From positions 1-61,656 of the forward strand of contig CAMNOV010000003.1 in assembly GCA_946547105.1 (NCBI GenBank): a stretch of DNA of 61,656 nucleotides. The letters are read 5' to 3'. Each line of letters begins with the position of its first letter. The stretch's first letter is position 1. The translations under genes were made by a program, and so were the position numbers. Origin of the DNA: an uncultured Clostridia bacterium. GTDB taxonomy: Bacteria > Bacillota > Clostridia > Oscillospirales > Oscillospiraceae. The notes below the pieces were generated by a model. The model was given only the letters and a program-made list of their open reading frames with translations. It did not search any database and had not been told where the DNA came from. Of this stretch, positions 42,806-54,165 are shown one piece after another.

Positions 42806-44335
<1,530 letters not shown>

Positions 44336-44364
44336 TTTTCAGATCTCAGTTTTTAGTTTTTAGA
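44336..44364. repeat. Heptanucleotide tandem repeat
   Basis: Three to four AGTTTTT-type 7-mers follow the glpK stop codon immediately; same family as 31432-31466. Confidence 0.75.
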
Positions 44365-44383
44365 AGGATACGAGGATTCGGAA

Positions 44384-45205
44384 ATGTCTGATTATTCCAA
44401 GCTGAAAGACTGCGAGCTGTTCCTGTTCGATATGGACGGAACGCTTTATCTGGGCGACGAGGTCTACGACGGCGCGATCGCGCTGATGGAGGATCTGCCG
44501 CGCCTGGGCAAGAAATACATCTACCTCACCAACAACTCCTCCCGCGCCGGCGAGGACTACATCACCCGCCTGCGCCGCCTGGGCTTCCCCTGCGAGGCGG
44601 AGAACGTCTTCACCTCCGGCATGGCCACCGGCCTCTACCTCAACCAGCGCCACCCCGGCGCGAGCGTGTATCTGGCCGGCACGAAGGCCTTCTACCGCGA
44701 GCTGAAAAGCTACGGGGTGAAGCTTGTTAACGACGAGTTCGGCCACACCGAGGCGGAGGACGTGGACGTGGTGGTGCAGGGCTTCGACACGGAGCTGGTG
44801 TACGAAAAGCTCGACCGCGCCGTGCATTACCTGCGCCGCGGCTCCGTCTTCATCGCCGCCAACCCCGACTGGGTCTGCCCGATGCCGCGCGGCGAGGTGC
44901 TGCCCGACTGCGGCAGCATCTGCGCGCTGCTGACCGCCTCCTCCGGCGTCAGGCCCGAGTATATCGGCAAGCCCAACCGCAACATGATCGACGTGATCTC
45001 CGCCATGACCGGCATCCCCAACGAGAAGATCTGCGCCGTGGGCGACCGGCTCTATACCGATATCGCCGTGGCCCAGAACGCGGGGAGCGTCTCGGTGTTG
45101 GTGCTCTCGGGCGAGACGAGCAAAGAGATGGTCGACGCCGCCGAGCGGCAGCCGGACTATATCCTCCCCAGCGTCAGGGAGCTGCACGAGGTGCTGGCCG
45201 GCTGA
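44384..45205 (+). CDS. HAD-IIA family hydrolase (NagD/phosphoglycolate phosphatase-like)
   Basis: 273 residues. HAD motif I is LFDMDGTLYLGDE (nucleophile Asp in DMDGT), motif II is LTNNSSR, a C2-type cap domain fills about 85-190 (KAFYRELKSYGVKLVNDEF), and motif III/IV is KPNRNMIDV...AVGDRLYTDIAVAQNAG. Family members dephosphorylate small sugar or glycerol phosphates. Being next to glpK, a glycerol-phosphate or related substrate is conceivable but not shown. RBS CGAGGA lies 9 bp upstream. Confidence 0.92.
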   Translation: MSDYSKLKDCELFLFDMDGTLYLGDEVYDGAIALMEDLPRLGKKYIYLTNNSSRAGEDYITRLRRLGFPCEAENVFTSGMATGLYLNQRHPGASVYLAGTKAFYRELKSYGVKLVNDEFGHTEAEDVDVVVQGFDTELVYEKLDRAVHYLRRGSVFIAANPDWVCPMPRGEVLPDCGSICALLTASSGVRPEYIGKPNRNMIDVISAMTGIPNEKICAVGDRLYTDIAVAQNAGSVSVLVLSGETSKEMVDAAERQPDYILPSVRELHEVLAG

Positions 45206-45235
45206 GCCCGCCGCATAACCGCACAAACGACAAAA

Positions 45236-45260
45236 CGGCGGGGGCGCAAAGCTCCCGCCG
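45236..45260 (+). other. Intergenic stem-loop
   Basis: A 10-bp stem (45236-45245 with 45251-45260, one G-U pair) between the HAD and glycosyltransferase genes. No T-run follows, so it is not a clear terminator. Confidence 0.45.
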
Positions 45261-45275
45261 GGATTGGATCTGCCT

Positions 45276-47069
45276 ATGAAAGCTACCTATCTGCTGCCCA
45301 TCGCGCTGACCGTGCTGATCGTGATCTTTTTCGCGGGGCTGCCTGCGCTGCAGGTCTGCCCGCCGCCGAAAAAGCTTGCGGACGACAGGCGCGGCTGGCG
45401 CAGCCACTGGTTCATCCTGCTGCTGACGCTGGTTTACTGCGTCGTCGCCTTCGCCAATCTCGGCGATACGCGCGCGCCGCAGAGCTTCCGTCAGCTTGAC
45501 AACGAATACGCGGACATCGAGCTGAGCGAGCCATCCCCGATCGGCCGCGTGATGCTCTATACCGGCATCGTCCAGGGCAGCTATACCCTGCAGTTTTCCC
45601 AGGACGGAGAGACCTGGATCCCGGCCGCGAACTACGAGCAGGGCCACGCGGCGCTGCTCAAGTGGGAGGAGCCGGAGCTCTTCGCCGTGCCGGAGGGCGC
45701 GGTGCGCAGGGTGCGCATCATCGGCTACGACGGCGCGGAGCTGGGCGAGGTCGCGCTCTTCTCCCCCGCCGGCGAGCGGCTGGAGGTCCGCTGCGGCGTG
45801 ACGGAGCTCTGCGACGAGCAGGCGCTCGTGCCGGACACGCCCTTCTACCTCAACTCCAGCTATTTTGACGAGATCTACCACGCCCGCACCGCCTGGGAGC
45901 ATCTGCGCGGCATGTGGCCCTATGAGATCAGCCATCCGCCGCTGGGCAAGGAGATCCTGTCGCTGGGCATCCTGCTGTTCGGCATGACGCCCTTCGGCTG
46001 GCGCTTCATGGGCACGCTCTTCGGCGCGGCGATGCTGCCGCTGATTTACTGGTTTGCCCGCAAGCTCTTCGGCGGCAAAACGGTGCCCGCCTGCTGCGCG
46101 GCGCTGCTGGCGACCGATTTCATGCACTTTGCGCAGACGCGCATCGCCACCATCGACACCTACGGCGTGTTCTTCATCCTGCTGATGTACGGCTTTATGT
46201 ACGACTATCTGCAGACGCGCAGCCGGAAGGCCCTGGCGCTGAGCGGCCTGTTCTTCGGACTCGGCGCCGCGAGCAAGTGGACCTGCCTCTACGCGGGCGC
46301 CGGGCTCGGCGTGCTGTGGCTGGCCGATTGGATCCGCCAGGCGCGCGCCGCCGCCCCGGAGGGCAGGGCCCTCGGCGAAAAGACCGCCGACGCGCAGCCC
46401 GGGCGCGCCTTCCTGCAAAACGTGGGCTGGTGCCTGATCTTCTTCGTGGCGGTGCCCGCGCTGATCTATTATCTGTCCTATCTTCCCTACGGGCTTGCCC
46501 GCGGGGCGCTGCCCTTCAGCGGGGATTACACGAAGATCGTCTGGGACAACCAGGTCTTCATGTTCACCTACCACAAGGGCGTCAATGCCACGCACCCCTA
46601 TTCCTCGCGCTGGTATCAGTGGGTGCTGGACATCCGCCCGATCCTCTTCTATCTCAAGCGCTTTGACGACGGGCGGCGCTCCAGCTTCGGCGCCTGGGTC
46701 AACCCGGTGCTGTGCTGGGCGGGTCTGCTGAGCCTGTTCGTGCTGCTGTATATGGCGCTCGTCCGCCGCGACCGCAAGGCCTCTTTCCTGCTGTGGGGCT
46801 ATCTGGCGCAGCTGCTGCCCTGGGTGCTCATCACCCGCACCACCTTCGAGTACCACTACTTCCCCAGCTCCGTGTTTCTGGTGCTGGCGCTGGGCTATGT
46901 GTTCAGCCTGATGCGCGACTGCGAAAAGAACTGGAAATGGCGGGTCTTCGGCCTGTGCGGGCTGAGCGCGGCGCTGTTCGTGCTGTTCTATCCCGCGATC
47001 TCCGGCCTGCCGGTCAACGGCGATGCCGCCACAAAAATCCTCAAATGGCTGCCCACCTGGCCGTTTTAG
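45276..47069 (+). CDS. GT39-type (PMT-like) glycosyltransferase with extracytoplasmic beta-sandwich insert
   Basis: 597-residue polytopic enzyme using a lipid-linked sugar donor. Two N-terminal TMs are followed by an unusual loop (about 70-190) that reads as a discoidin (F5/8C)-like domain: QLDNEYADIELSEPSPIG, YTLQFSQDGETWIPAA, VRRVRIIGYDGA. The PMT signature follows: YFDEIYHARTAWEHLRG with the acidic pair, ISHPPLGKEILSLGI, TRIATIDTYGVFF. Many TMs complete the protein. The insert may bind sugar or acceptor protein. The ATG at 45276 has no strong RBS. Function could be protein or cell-wall glycosylation. Confidence 0.87.
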   Translation: MKATYLLPIALTVLIVIFFAGLPALQVCPPPKKLADDRRGWRSHWFILLLTLVYCVVAFANLGDTRAPQSFRQLDNEYADIELSEPSPIGRVMLYTGIVQGSYTLQFSQDGETWIPAANYEQGHAALLKWEEPELFAVPEGAVRRVRIIGYDGAELGEVALFSPAGERLEVRCGVTELCDEQALVPDTPFYLNSSYFDEIYHARTAWEHLRGMWPYEISHPPLGKEILSLGILLFGMTPFGWRFMGTLFGAAMLPLIYWFARKLFGGKTVPACCAALLATDFMHFAQTRIATIDTYGVFFILLMYGFMYDYLQTRSRKALALSGLFFGLGAASKWTCLYAGAGLGVLWLADWIRQARAAAPEGRALGEKTADAQPGRAFLQNVGWCLIFFVAVPALIYYLSYLPYGLARGALPFSGDYTKIVWDNQVFMFTYHKGVNATHPYSSRWYQWVLDIRPILFYLKRFDDGRRSSFGAWVNPVLCWAGLLSLFVLLYMALVRRDRKASFLLWGYLAQLLPWVLITRTTFEYHYFPSSVFLVLALGYVFSLMRDCEKNWKWRVFGLCGLSAALFVLFYPAISGLPVNGDAATKILKWLPTWPF

Positions 47070-47178
47070 TTTTCAGTTTTTAGTTTTTAGTTTTTAGAAA
47101 GCGGCCCATGTGCGATGCACATGGGCCGCTTTTGATTCGTTCTTCTAAAAACTAAGCTCTAAATACTGAAAACTGATC
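47066..47178. repeat. Inverted heptamer repeats flanking a shared terminator
   Basis: 47066-47097 carries (AGTTTTT)n and 47145-47176 the reverse complement (CTAAAAA / CTGAAAA)n. They symmetrically bracket the terminator hairpin at 47099-47131, between two convergent genes. Confidence 0.85.
47099..47134. terminator. Bidirectional terminator between GT39 gene and potD
   Basis: A 15-bp perfect stem (47099-47113 with 47117-47131), GAT loop, TTT on one side and AAA on the other. Confidence 0.9.
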
Positions 47179-48291
47179 TCAGCCGATCTTCAGGGTCTCC
47201 CAGAGGGTGGTGATATAGCCCAGGGTGTCGGCGTCGAGGTTATAGAAGGCGTACTGGTTGAGGTACTCGTTGAAGTTGTCGGTGAAACGGTAGAGCACGT
47301 CCACGGTCTCCTCGCCCAGCTCCTCGAGGTACTCGGGATTCTTGTAGACCAGGGAGTTCGGGGAGGCATAGTAGATATACTCGGCGTTGGCGATGGCCGG
47401 CTCCTCGGAGAGCATGTAGTTGATGAAGATCTCGGCCAGCTCCTGGTTCTGGCAGCAGCTGGGGATGCACATCGCGTCGACGAAGAAGTTGGTGCGCTCG
47501 GGGTAGTAGAACTGCAGGTCCACGCCCTCGGCCTGCGCGTCGAGCATCGTGAAGTAGTCGCCGGCATAGTAGGCGCCGATGGCGGCCTCGCCGGACTCCA
47601 TCATGTTGTAGATCTCGTCCATGACGTAGCTCTTGACCAGCGGGGACTGGGTCTTGAGCTCAGCCAGCGCCTGATCCCAGACCGCATGGTCGGTGCTGTT
47701 GACGTCCAGGTCCAGCTTGTACTGCGCGGTGGCGAAGGCGTCGCGGGGATTGTTGAACTGCAGGATCTGGCCGGCATACTTCTCGTTCCACATCAGATCC
47801 CAGTCGCCGACGTCGGCTTCGTCCACAACGGCGGCGTTGTAGATCACGCCGACCACGCCGTAGGTGTAGGGCACGGAGTAGGTGTTCTGTGGGTCATAGT
47901 AGAGGCCGCGGAAGCTCTCGTCGATATACTGGTAGTTGGGGATGTTGTCGAAGTTGAGCGGCAGGAGCATGTTCTCGGCCGCCATGCGCGCGATCATGTA
48001 GTCGGAGGGGATGATCACGTCGTAGCTCACAGCGCCGCTGGAGAGCTTGGCGTACATGTCCTCGTTGCTGGCATAGGTGGTGTAGTTGACCTTGACCTTC
48101 TGGCCGTATTCGCCCTCGTACCATTTCTCAAAGGCCTTGATCGTGTCGAGCGAGCCCTCGGAGCCGTCGGAGATGTACTCGCCCCAGTTGTAGACGTTGA
48201 GGGTGAGCGTGTCCTTGGAGCCGCAGCCGGCCAGAGCCAGCAGCGCCAGCAGCATCGCGCCGACAAGAAGCACGGAAAGAATCTTTTTCAT
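47179..48291 (-). CDS. potD: Spermidine/putrescine ABC transporter substrate-binding lipoprotein
   Basis: 370 residues, lipobox LAGC (Cys23). PotD-like landmarks: LNVYNWGEYISDGSEGSL, DVIIPSDYMIARMAAENML, PYTYGVVGVIYN, and AMCIPSCCQNQELAEIFINYML. The Trp/Asp/Glu residues of the polyamine pocket are plausible in NWGEYI and the WDLMW segment. Delivers polyamines to PotBC. It is last in potABCD, 46 bp after potC with a heptamer repeat block in between. RBS AGGAGGAGAAACC. Confidence 0.95.
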   Translation of the reverse strand: MKKILSVLLVGAMLLALLALAGCGSKDTLTLNVYNWGEYISDGSEGSLDTIKAFEKWYEGEYGQKVKVNYTTYASNEDMYAKLSSGAVSYDVIIPSDYMIARMAAENMLLPLNFDNIPNYQYIDESFRGLYYDPQNTYSVPYTYGVVGVIYNAAVVDEADVGDWDLMWNEKYAGQILQFNNPRDAFATAQYKLDLDVNSTDHAVWDQALAELKTQSPLVKSYVMDEIYNMMESGEAAIGAYYAGDYFTMLDAQAEGVDLQFYYPERTNFFVDAMCIPSCCQNQELAEIFINYMLSEEPAIANAEYIYYASPNSLVYKNPEYLEELGEETVDVLYRFTDNFNEYLNQYAFYNLDADTLGYITTLWETLKIG

Positions 48292-48303
48292 GGTTTCTCC
48301 TCC

Positions 48304-48337
48304 TAAAAACTAAAAACTGAAAACTGAAAACTGAAAA
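48304..48337. repeat. Heptanucleotide tandem repeat, (AAAAACT/GAAAACT)n
   Basis: Five 7-mers between potC and potD, ending at the potC stop codon region. Confidence 0.85.
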
Positions 48338-49165
48338 CTACTTCCTCGCTTTTTTCTTCTCCTTGGCCTCCTTCACGGTCTGGGCCGTGTTGGCGTCGAG
48401 GAGATTCGAGAGCAGCAGCATCGCCAGGATCACGAAGAAGATGATCGTCGCCAGGGCGTACATTTTCGGGGTGACGGTCTTTTTCGTCATGTTGTAGATG
48501 CGGATCGGCAGGGTCTGGAAGCCGTTGCCGGAGGTGAAGTAGCTGATGACGAAGTCGTCGAGCGAGAGGGTGAAGGCCATGATGAGGCCGGTCAGCACGC
48601 CGGGGAAGATCTCGGGGATCTCCACCTTCAAAAAGGCGCGCAGCGGCGTGCAGCCGAGATCCATCGCGGCCTCGGGCAGCGCCTGGTCCATCTGCTGCAG
48701 CTTCGGCAGCACCTGCAAAATGACGTAGGGCAGGCAGAAGGTGACGTGCGCAATCAGCATCGTGCCGAAGTTCAGGCTCGTGGCGGCGCCGAAGAGCCGG
48801 CCGACGAAGACGAACATCAGCATCAGGGAGATACCGGTGATGATGTCGGGGTTGATCATCGGGATATTGGTGGCGGTGTCCAGCGCCAGGCGCAGATAGC
48901 GGTTGCGCAGGCGGTGGATGCCGACGGCGGCGGCCGTGCCCATGACGGTGGAGATGAGCGCCGCGCTCACGGCGAGGATCAGCGTGTTCTTCACGGCGCC
49001 GAGGGTCTCGGAGTCGCGGAAGAGCTCCTCATACCAGTGCAGCGAGAAACCGGAGAAGACCGACAGGCTCTTGGCCCCGTTGAAGGAGAAGACCAGCAGG
49101 ATCGCGATCGGCGCGAAGAGGAAGAGCATGACGAGGCCGGTATAGATTTTCGAGGCTGTTTTCAT
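48338..49165 (-). CDS. potC: Spermidine/putrescine ABC transporter permease PotC
   Basis: 275 residues, six hydrophobic segments, starting MKTASKIYTGLVMLFLFAPIAILLVFSFN. The EAA motif is EAAMDLGCTPLRAFLKVEIPEI and FTLSLDDFVISYFTSG is a PotC hallmark. The C-terminal tail is a Lys-rich EAKEKKKARK. RBS AGGGAGGGAC. It forms the channel with PotB, 12 bp after potB. Confidence 0.95.
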   Translation of the reverse strand: MKTASKIYTGLVMLFLFAPIAILLVFSFNGAKSLSVFSGFSLHWYEELFRDSETLGAVKNTLILAVSAALISTVMGTAAAVGIHRLRNRYLRLALDTATNIPMINPDIITGISLMLMFVFVGRLFGAATSLNFGTMLIAHVTFCLPYVILQVLPKLQQMDQALPEAAMDLGCTPLRAFLKVEIPEIFPGVLTGLIMAFTLSLDDFVISYFTSGNGFQTLPIRIYNMTKKTVTPKMYALATIIFFVILAMLLLSNLLDANTAQTVKEAKEKKKARK

Positions 49166-49177
49166 CTTGTCCCTCCC

Positions 49178-50052
49178 TTAGGCCATGGCGCGCTTGTTGG
49201 CCATGCGCTGCAGCAGCGCCATGCCGACGAGCAGCACCAGCATCAGGATAAAGGCGATGGCGGCGGCGAAGTGCAGGTTGTTGGCCACGTACTGGCTCTC
49301 GATCGCGTCGCCGATCAGGTAGAACTTGCCGTTGCCGAGCTTCTGGGAGATATAGAAGGTGGAGATTGAGGGGATCAGCACCATCTCCACGCCGGAGATC
49401 ACGCCCGGCAGGCTCAGCGGCCAGATCACGCGGCGCAGCACGCCCGCGCCGCTGCAGCCGAGGTCGCGCGCGGCCTCGATGAGCTTGACGTCCATCTTGG
49501 CCATCACGGAGTAGATCGGCAGGATCATATAGGGGAAGTAGTCGTAGACCATGCCGATGACGACCGCGCTCTCGGTGCCGATGATGTGGATCTTGCCGAG
49601 GTGCAGCGCGCCGAGCAGCCCGTTGAGGATGCCGGTGTCCTGCAGGATGGTCATCCAGGCGTAGGTGCGGATCAGGAAGTTCATCCACATCGGGATCATG
49701 ATGAGCGTGATGAGGACGCCCTGGGTCTTCGCGCTCGCGCGGGAGATCATCAGCGCGAAGGGATAGCCCATCAGCAGGCAGATCGCCGTGGAGATCACGG
49801 CCAGCTTCAGCGAGCGGACGAAGATCAGCAGGTAGGTGCGCACCTCCCGGGTCGCCTCTCCGCTGCTGACCTGGGAGGTGGCGGTGAAGAAGCGCGTCAG
49901 GTTTTCGGTGGTGAACTGGTAGTTGTTGTCGGTGAAGGCGTAGTAGGCCACGAAGATCAGCGGCACCACGATGAACAGCAGCGCCCAGACCGAGTACGGC
50001 GCGAGGGCCAGGCTCCGGATCAGACCGAGGCCGGACTTGTTGCTATCCTTCC

Positions 50053-50056
<4 letters not shown>
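49178..50056 (-). CDS. potB: Spermidine/putrescine ABC transporter permease PotB
   Basis: 292 residues. TM1 is [21 protein letters not shown]. The EAA-type loop is [25 protein letters not shown], and [17 protein letters not shown] is a PotB/PotH-type motif. It overlaps the end of potA by 4 bp, so translation is coupled. Normal length and composition. Confidence 0.95.
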
Positions 50057-51207
<1,151 letters not shown>

Positions 51208-51575
51208 GGCTGACCCTCCCGCGCAAAAGCAAAAATGACGTGTGCTTTCAGCACACGTCACCTGTTTCAGACTGGATCGCGCCGCCCGGCAAACCGGGTA
51301 TGGCGTTTCCCGCCTCTCTGGTATGAGAGTTTTTCGAGCAAAAAAGCTTACCTTACTCTTATTGACCATTTCACAAGTTAGTGTGCTCTGCGGCACCGGT
51401 TATAAAGTAACCAACTTACATGAAACTGAGCTTTTAACTCAATCAATAAGGCAACGAAGTTGCCGCCGCATTCCGCGGATCATCGGCATTCGACCCGGCT
51501 GTCCGTCTGGCCTCGGCCGCATTGCTGCGGCGGTCGCTATCTTGCTTTGGAAACTCTTATTGTATCCAATCGAGA
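51208..51575 (-). ncRNA. Candidate structured leader RNA / attenuator upstream of potABCD
   Basis: About 370 nt of non-coding sequence between the promoter and the potA SD. On the minus strand it holds hairpins CCGCA-GCAA-TGCGG, GGCAAC-TTC-GTTGCC, GGTTA-CTTTA-TAACC and CCCGG-TTTG-CCGGG. Closing helices include 51443-51450 with 51358-51365 (8 bp) and TTTCA/AAGTT with AACTT/TGAAA. The centre (about 51310-51440) is AT-rich against a GC-rich genome. It ends in an intrinsic terminator just before the SD. I do not recognise a known riboswitch class; the ligand is unknown. Confidence 0.6.
51231..51260 (-). terminator. Intrinsic terminator in the potA leader (attenuator)
   Basis: A perfect 11-bp stem (51250-51260 with 51236-51246), GAA loop, UUUUU at 51235-51231, about 10 bp before the potA SD. 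RNA segment AGCACAC at 51387-51381 equals part of the 3' arm and could pair with GUGUGCU of the 5' arm, giving an antiterminator. Confidence 0.75.
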
Positions 51576-51581
51576 CGCCTT

Positions 51582-51611
51582 ATTCTAACAGGATTTCCCC
51601 TGCCCTGTCAA
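51582..51611 (-). promoter_or_regulatory. Sigma-A promoter of potABCD leader
   Basis: On the minus strand: TTGACA (51606-51611), 18 bp, TAGAAT (51582-51587). It starts just downstream of the ftsH terminator. Confidence 0.75.
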
Positions 51612-51634
51612 CTGTTATTTTGGCCTTATTTCGC

Positions 51635-51662
51635 CAAAAAACGCAGGGACAAGCCCTGCGTT
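51635..51662 (-). terminator. Rho-independent terminator of ftsH
   Basis: An 8-bp stem (51654-51661 with 51641-51648) and a six-U tail on the minus strand, just after the ftsH stop. Confidence 0.88.
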
Positions 51663-51672
51663 TTTGGCATTT

Positions 51673-53772
51673 TTATTCTTTTTTGTCCGGATCGGCGTCC
51701 TCCGTGTTCCCGGCGGGCGGTTCGGGCTCGCCGGCAGGCGGTTCGGGCTCGCCGGCGGAGGGCTCGGGCTTGTCCCCGGAAGGTTCGGGCTCGTCCCCGG
51801 ACGTGTCCGGCAGGGGCTGAGGCTCCGCGTCGTCGAAGCGGGCGATCTTGCGCGCCGGGCGCTCGATGGTGGCGTCGCTGCGGGCCTTCTTGGCGTCCTT
51901 CACGGACTCGGGCATGAATTCGCCGTGCTCGAAGAAGTAGTCGAACTCCTCGCCCTCCATGGTCTCGTGCGCCAGGAGGTACTCGGCCACGGCGATCAGC
52001 TGCTCGCGGTGCTCGGTGAGGATGCGCTCGCACTCGGCGGCGGCCTTGTCGAAGATCTTTTTCACTTCCTCGTCGATCGCGGCGGCGGTCTCCTCGGAAT
52101 AGCTCTTGGTGGTGCCGAAGTCGCGGCCGATGAAGATGGAGTGGTCGGAGCTGTCGTAGAGGATGGGGCCGAGGCGGTCGCTCATGCCGTAGCGGGTGAC
52201 CATGCTGCGGGCCAGGTTCGTGGCCTGCTGGATGTCGCCGGAGGCGCCGGTGGAGATGTCGTCGAGGAAGAGCTTCTCGGCCATGCGGCCGCCGAGGCTC
52301 ATCACGATGGTCTCGAACATCTCGCTGCGGGAGGTGAAGTTCTCCATGTCCTCGTTCGGGCGCATCAGCGTGAAGCCTCCGGCCTGCCCGCGCGGGATGA
52401 TGGTGATATAGTGCACGGGGTCGACGTGCTGGAGGAACTTGGCGGCCACGGCGTGGCCGGACTCGTGGTAGGCCGTGAGGCGGCGCGCCTTGTCGCTGAC
52501 CTTGCGGCTCTTCTTCTCGGGGCCCATCTCGACCTTGAGGATGGCCTCCTCCACGTCTTCCATCGTGACGAAGCGGTGCTTGCGGCGCACGGCCAGCAGG
52601 GCAGCCTCGTTCATCAGGTTCTCCAGATCCGCGCCCGAAAAGCCCGGGGTGCCGCGGGCGATGGAGTTGAGGTCGACGTCCTCGGCCAGCTGCTTGTCGC
52701 GGGAGTGGATCTTCAGGATCTCCTCGCGGCCCCTGATATCGGGCAGGCCGACATAGACCTGGCGGTCGAAGCGGCCGGGACGCAGCAGCGCGTTATCCAG
52801 GATGTCGGCGCGGTTCGTGGCCGCCATGACAATGACGCCCTCGTTGCTGCCGAAGCCGTCCATCTCCACCAGCAGCTGGTTGAGCGTCTGCTCGCGCTCG
52901 TCGTGTCCGCCGCCGAGGCCGCTGCCTCTCTGGCGGCCGACCGCGTCGATCTCGTCGATGAAGACGATGGCGGGGGCGAGCTTCTTGGCCTGCTCGAACA
53001 GGTCGCGCACGCGCCCGGCGCCGACGCCGACGTAGAGCTCGACGAAGTCAGAGCCGGAAATGGACAGGAACTGGACGTTGGCCTCGCCCGCGACGGCCTT
53101 GGCCAGCAGCGTCTTGCCGGTGCCCGGAGGGCCGACCAGCAGCACGCCCTTCGGGATGCGCGCGCCCATGGCGGTATAGGCCTTCGGGTCCTTGAGGAAG
53201 TCGACGATCTCGGCCAGCTCTTCCTTTTCCTCGTCGCAGCCGGCCACGTCGGCAAAGGTCTTTTTGTTCTTCTCCTCGCTGCCGAGGCGGGTGCGCGCCT
53301 TGCTGAAGCGGGCAATGCCCGCGCCGCCGCCCTGGTTGTTCATCATCGCGTACCAGAGCCAGATCATCACGCCGAACAGCAGCAGATAGGGGATGATCCC
53401 CAGCCACCAGGGCGCGGTGAAGCCCGGCTTGTAGTCGTATTCCTCGATGATGCCCTTGTCGCGCTGCTCGGCGATCAGCTCGTGGAAGTCCTCATAGAAG
53501 ACGGCAAAGCTGATGAGGCTGTATTCCTTCGTCTCGAGCTTTTCCTCGCCGGTGACGGCGTCTGTCTCGCCGGTATGCAGCTTGAGGACGATGTCGTTGC
53601 CCTCGGTGACGAAGGACTGCACCTTCTCTTTCTGGAACAGCTCCACCAGGTCGGAATACACCATCGGATCCTGCACGGGCTGGCGCAGCAGCAGAAAGAG
53701 CGTGGAGGCCAGGATCACCAGCAGCAGAACGTAAAAGCCGATGTCCCGGGAACGGTTGCGTTGAGGTTTCAA
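51673..53772 (-). CDS. ftsH: ATP-dependent zinc metalloprotease FtsH
   Basis: 699 residues. Two TMs (about 12-30 and 122-142) flank an extracytoplasmic domain. The AAA+ domain has Walker A GPPGTGKT (214-221), Walker [12 protein letters not shown] and [11 protein letters not shown]. The zinc-protease motif is HESGH (436-440). It degrades membrane and regulatory proteins. The C-terminal tail (about 655-699) is a low-complexity [14 protein letters not shown] repeat encoded by a 21-bp tandem DNA repeat. Order tilS-hpt-ftsH matches Bacillus, but 393 bp separate hpt and ftsH here. Confidence 0.97.
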   Translation of the reverse strand: MKPQRNRSRDIGFYVLLLVILASTLFLLLRQPVQDPMVYSDLVELFQKEKVQSFVTEGNDIVLKLHTGETDAVTGEEKLETKEYSLISFAVFYEDFHELIAEQRDKGIIEEYDYKPGFTAPWWLGIIPYLLLFGVMIWLWYAMMNNQGGGAGIARFSKARTRLGSEEKNKKTFADVAGCDEEKEELAEIVDFLKDPKAYTAMGARIPKGVLLVGPPGTGKTLLAKAVAGEANVQFLSISGSDFVELYVGVGAGRVRDLFEQAKKLAPAIVFIDEIDAVGRQRGSGLGGGHDEREQTLNQLLVEMDGFGSNEGVIVMAATNRADILDNALLRPGRFDRQVYVGLPDIRGREEILKIHSRDKQLAEDVDLNSIARGTPGFSGADLENLMNEAALLAVRRKHRFVTMEDVEEAILKVEMGPEKKSRKVSDKARRLTAYHESGHAVAAKFLQHVDPVHYITIIPRGQAGGFTLMRPNEDMENFTSRSEMFETIVMSLGGRMAEKLFLDDISTGASGDIQQATNLARSMVTRYGMSDRLGPILYDSSDHSIFIGRDFGTTKSYSEETAAAIDEEVKKIFDKAAAECERILTEHREQLIAVAEYLLAHETMEGEEFDYFFEHGEFMPESVKDAKKARSDATIERPARKIARFDDAEPQPLPDTSGDEPEPSGDKPEPSAGEPEPPAGEPEPPAGNTEDADPDKKE
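51706..51800. repeat. 21-bp tandem repeat in the 3' end of ftsH
   Basis: About four degenerate 21-bp units encoding a Gly-Glu-Pro-Glu-Pro-rich 7-residue repeat. Copy-number variation between strains is likely. Confidence 0.8.
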
Positions 53773-54165
53773 ATGACTGTCACATCCTTAAATCTTCGCG
53801 TGTGAAACCTGTTTCACACGCGAGAAACTCGCATTTATCGCGCGAGCCACAAGGGAGACATGGCCCGCTTGGTCGATGCGAGGGCTCGCGCCGCTCGCCT
53901 CAGGGTGTTTTTGAGCCGGCAAAGCTGCCTCAAAAACGATTGGAAACCCTTTGGAAGAGCGGAGTCCTTACGCAGTCGACGGTTTCGTTTTTCTCGGGAA
54001 GCACAGATCAGGCCGGCGAGTGCGGGATGGCGAGCAGATTTTTCGTGTGATGAAGTCGAAAAACCGCAGGAATACTTTGTGTATTTCAAGGTTTTAAGAC
54101 GAAATCAGACGGAAAATATGCCGTCAGGCCGTGCGCGGCGGTTTGCTCTGCGTTTCCCAAAAGTA
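53773..54165. other. Unexplained hpt-ftsH spacer with dyads
   Basis: 393 bp without a credible gene. It holds a strong dyad next to ftsH (GCGTGTGAAAC / GTTTCACACGC around 53799-53822) and a long hairpin around 53909-53938 (TTTTTGAG...CTCAAAAA ends with a nested GGCA/TGCC stem). Short ORFs on both strands are Arg/Ser-rich and have no RBS. It could be a dispersed repeat of this lineage, an untranslated leader of ftsH, or an sRNA. Confidence 0.5.

Noticed and set aside
51208-51575. T-box or known riboswitch upstream of potA
   Set aside because: A GGTGCCGC stretch loosely resembles a T-box core, but the AGGGTGGnACCGCG consensus and specifier stem are absent. No B12, lysine, SAM or purine core is recognisable either.
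53835-54089. 84-codon ORF on the minus strand between hpt and ftsH
   Set aside because: No RBS, Arg/Ser-rich composition, and it overlaps hairpins. It is more likely non-coding or repeat sequence.
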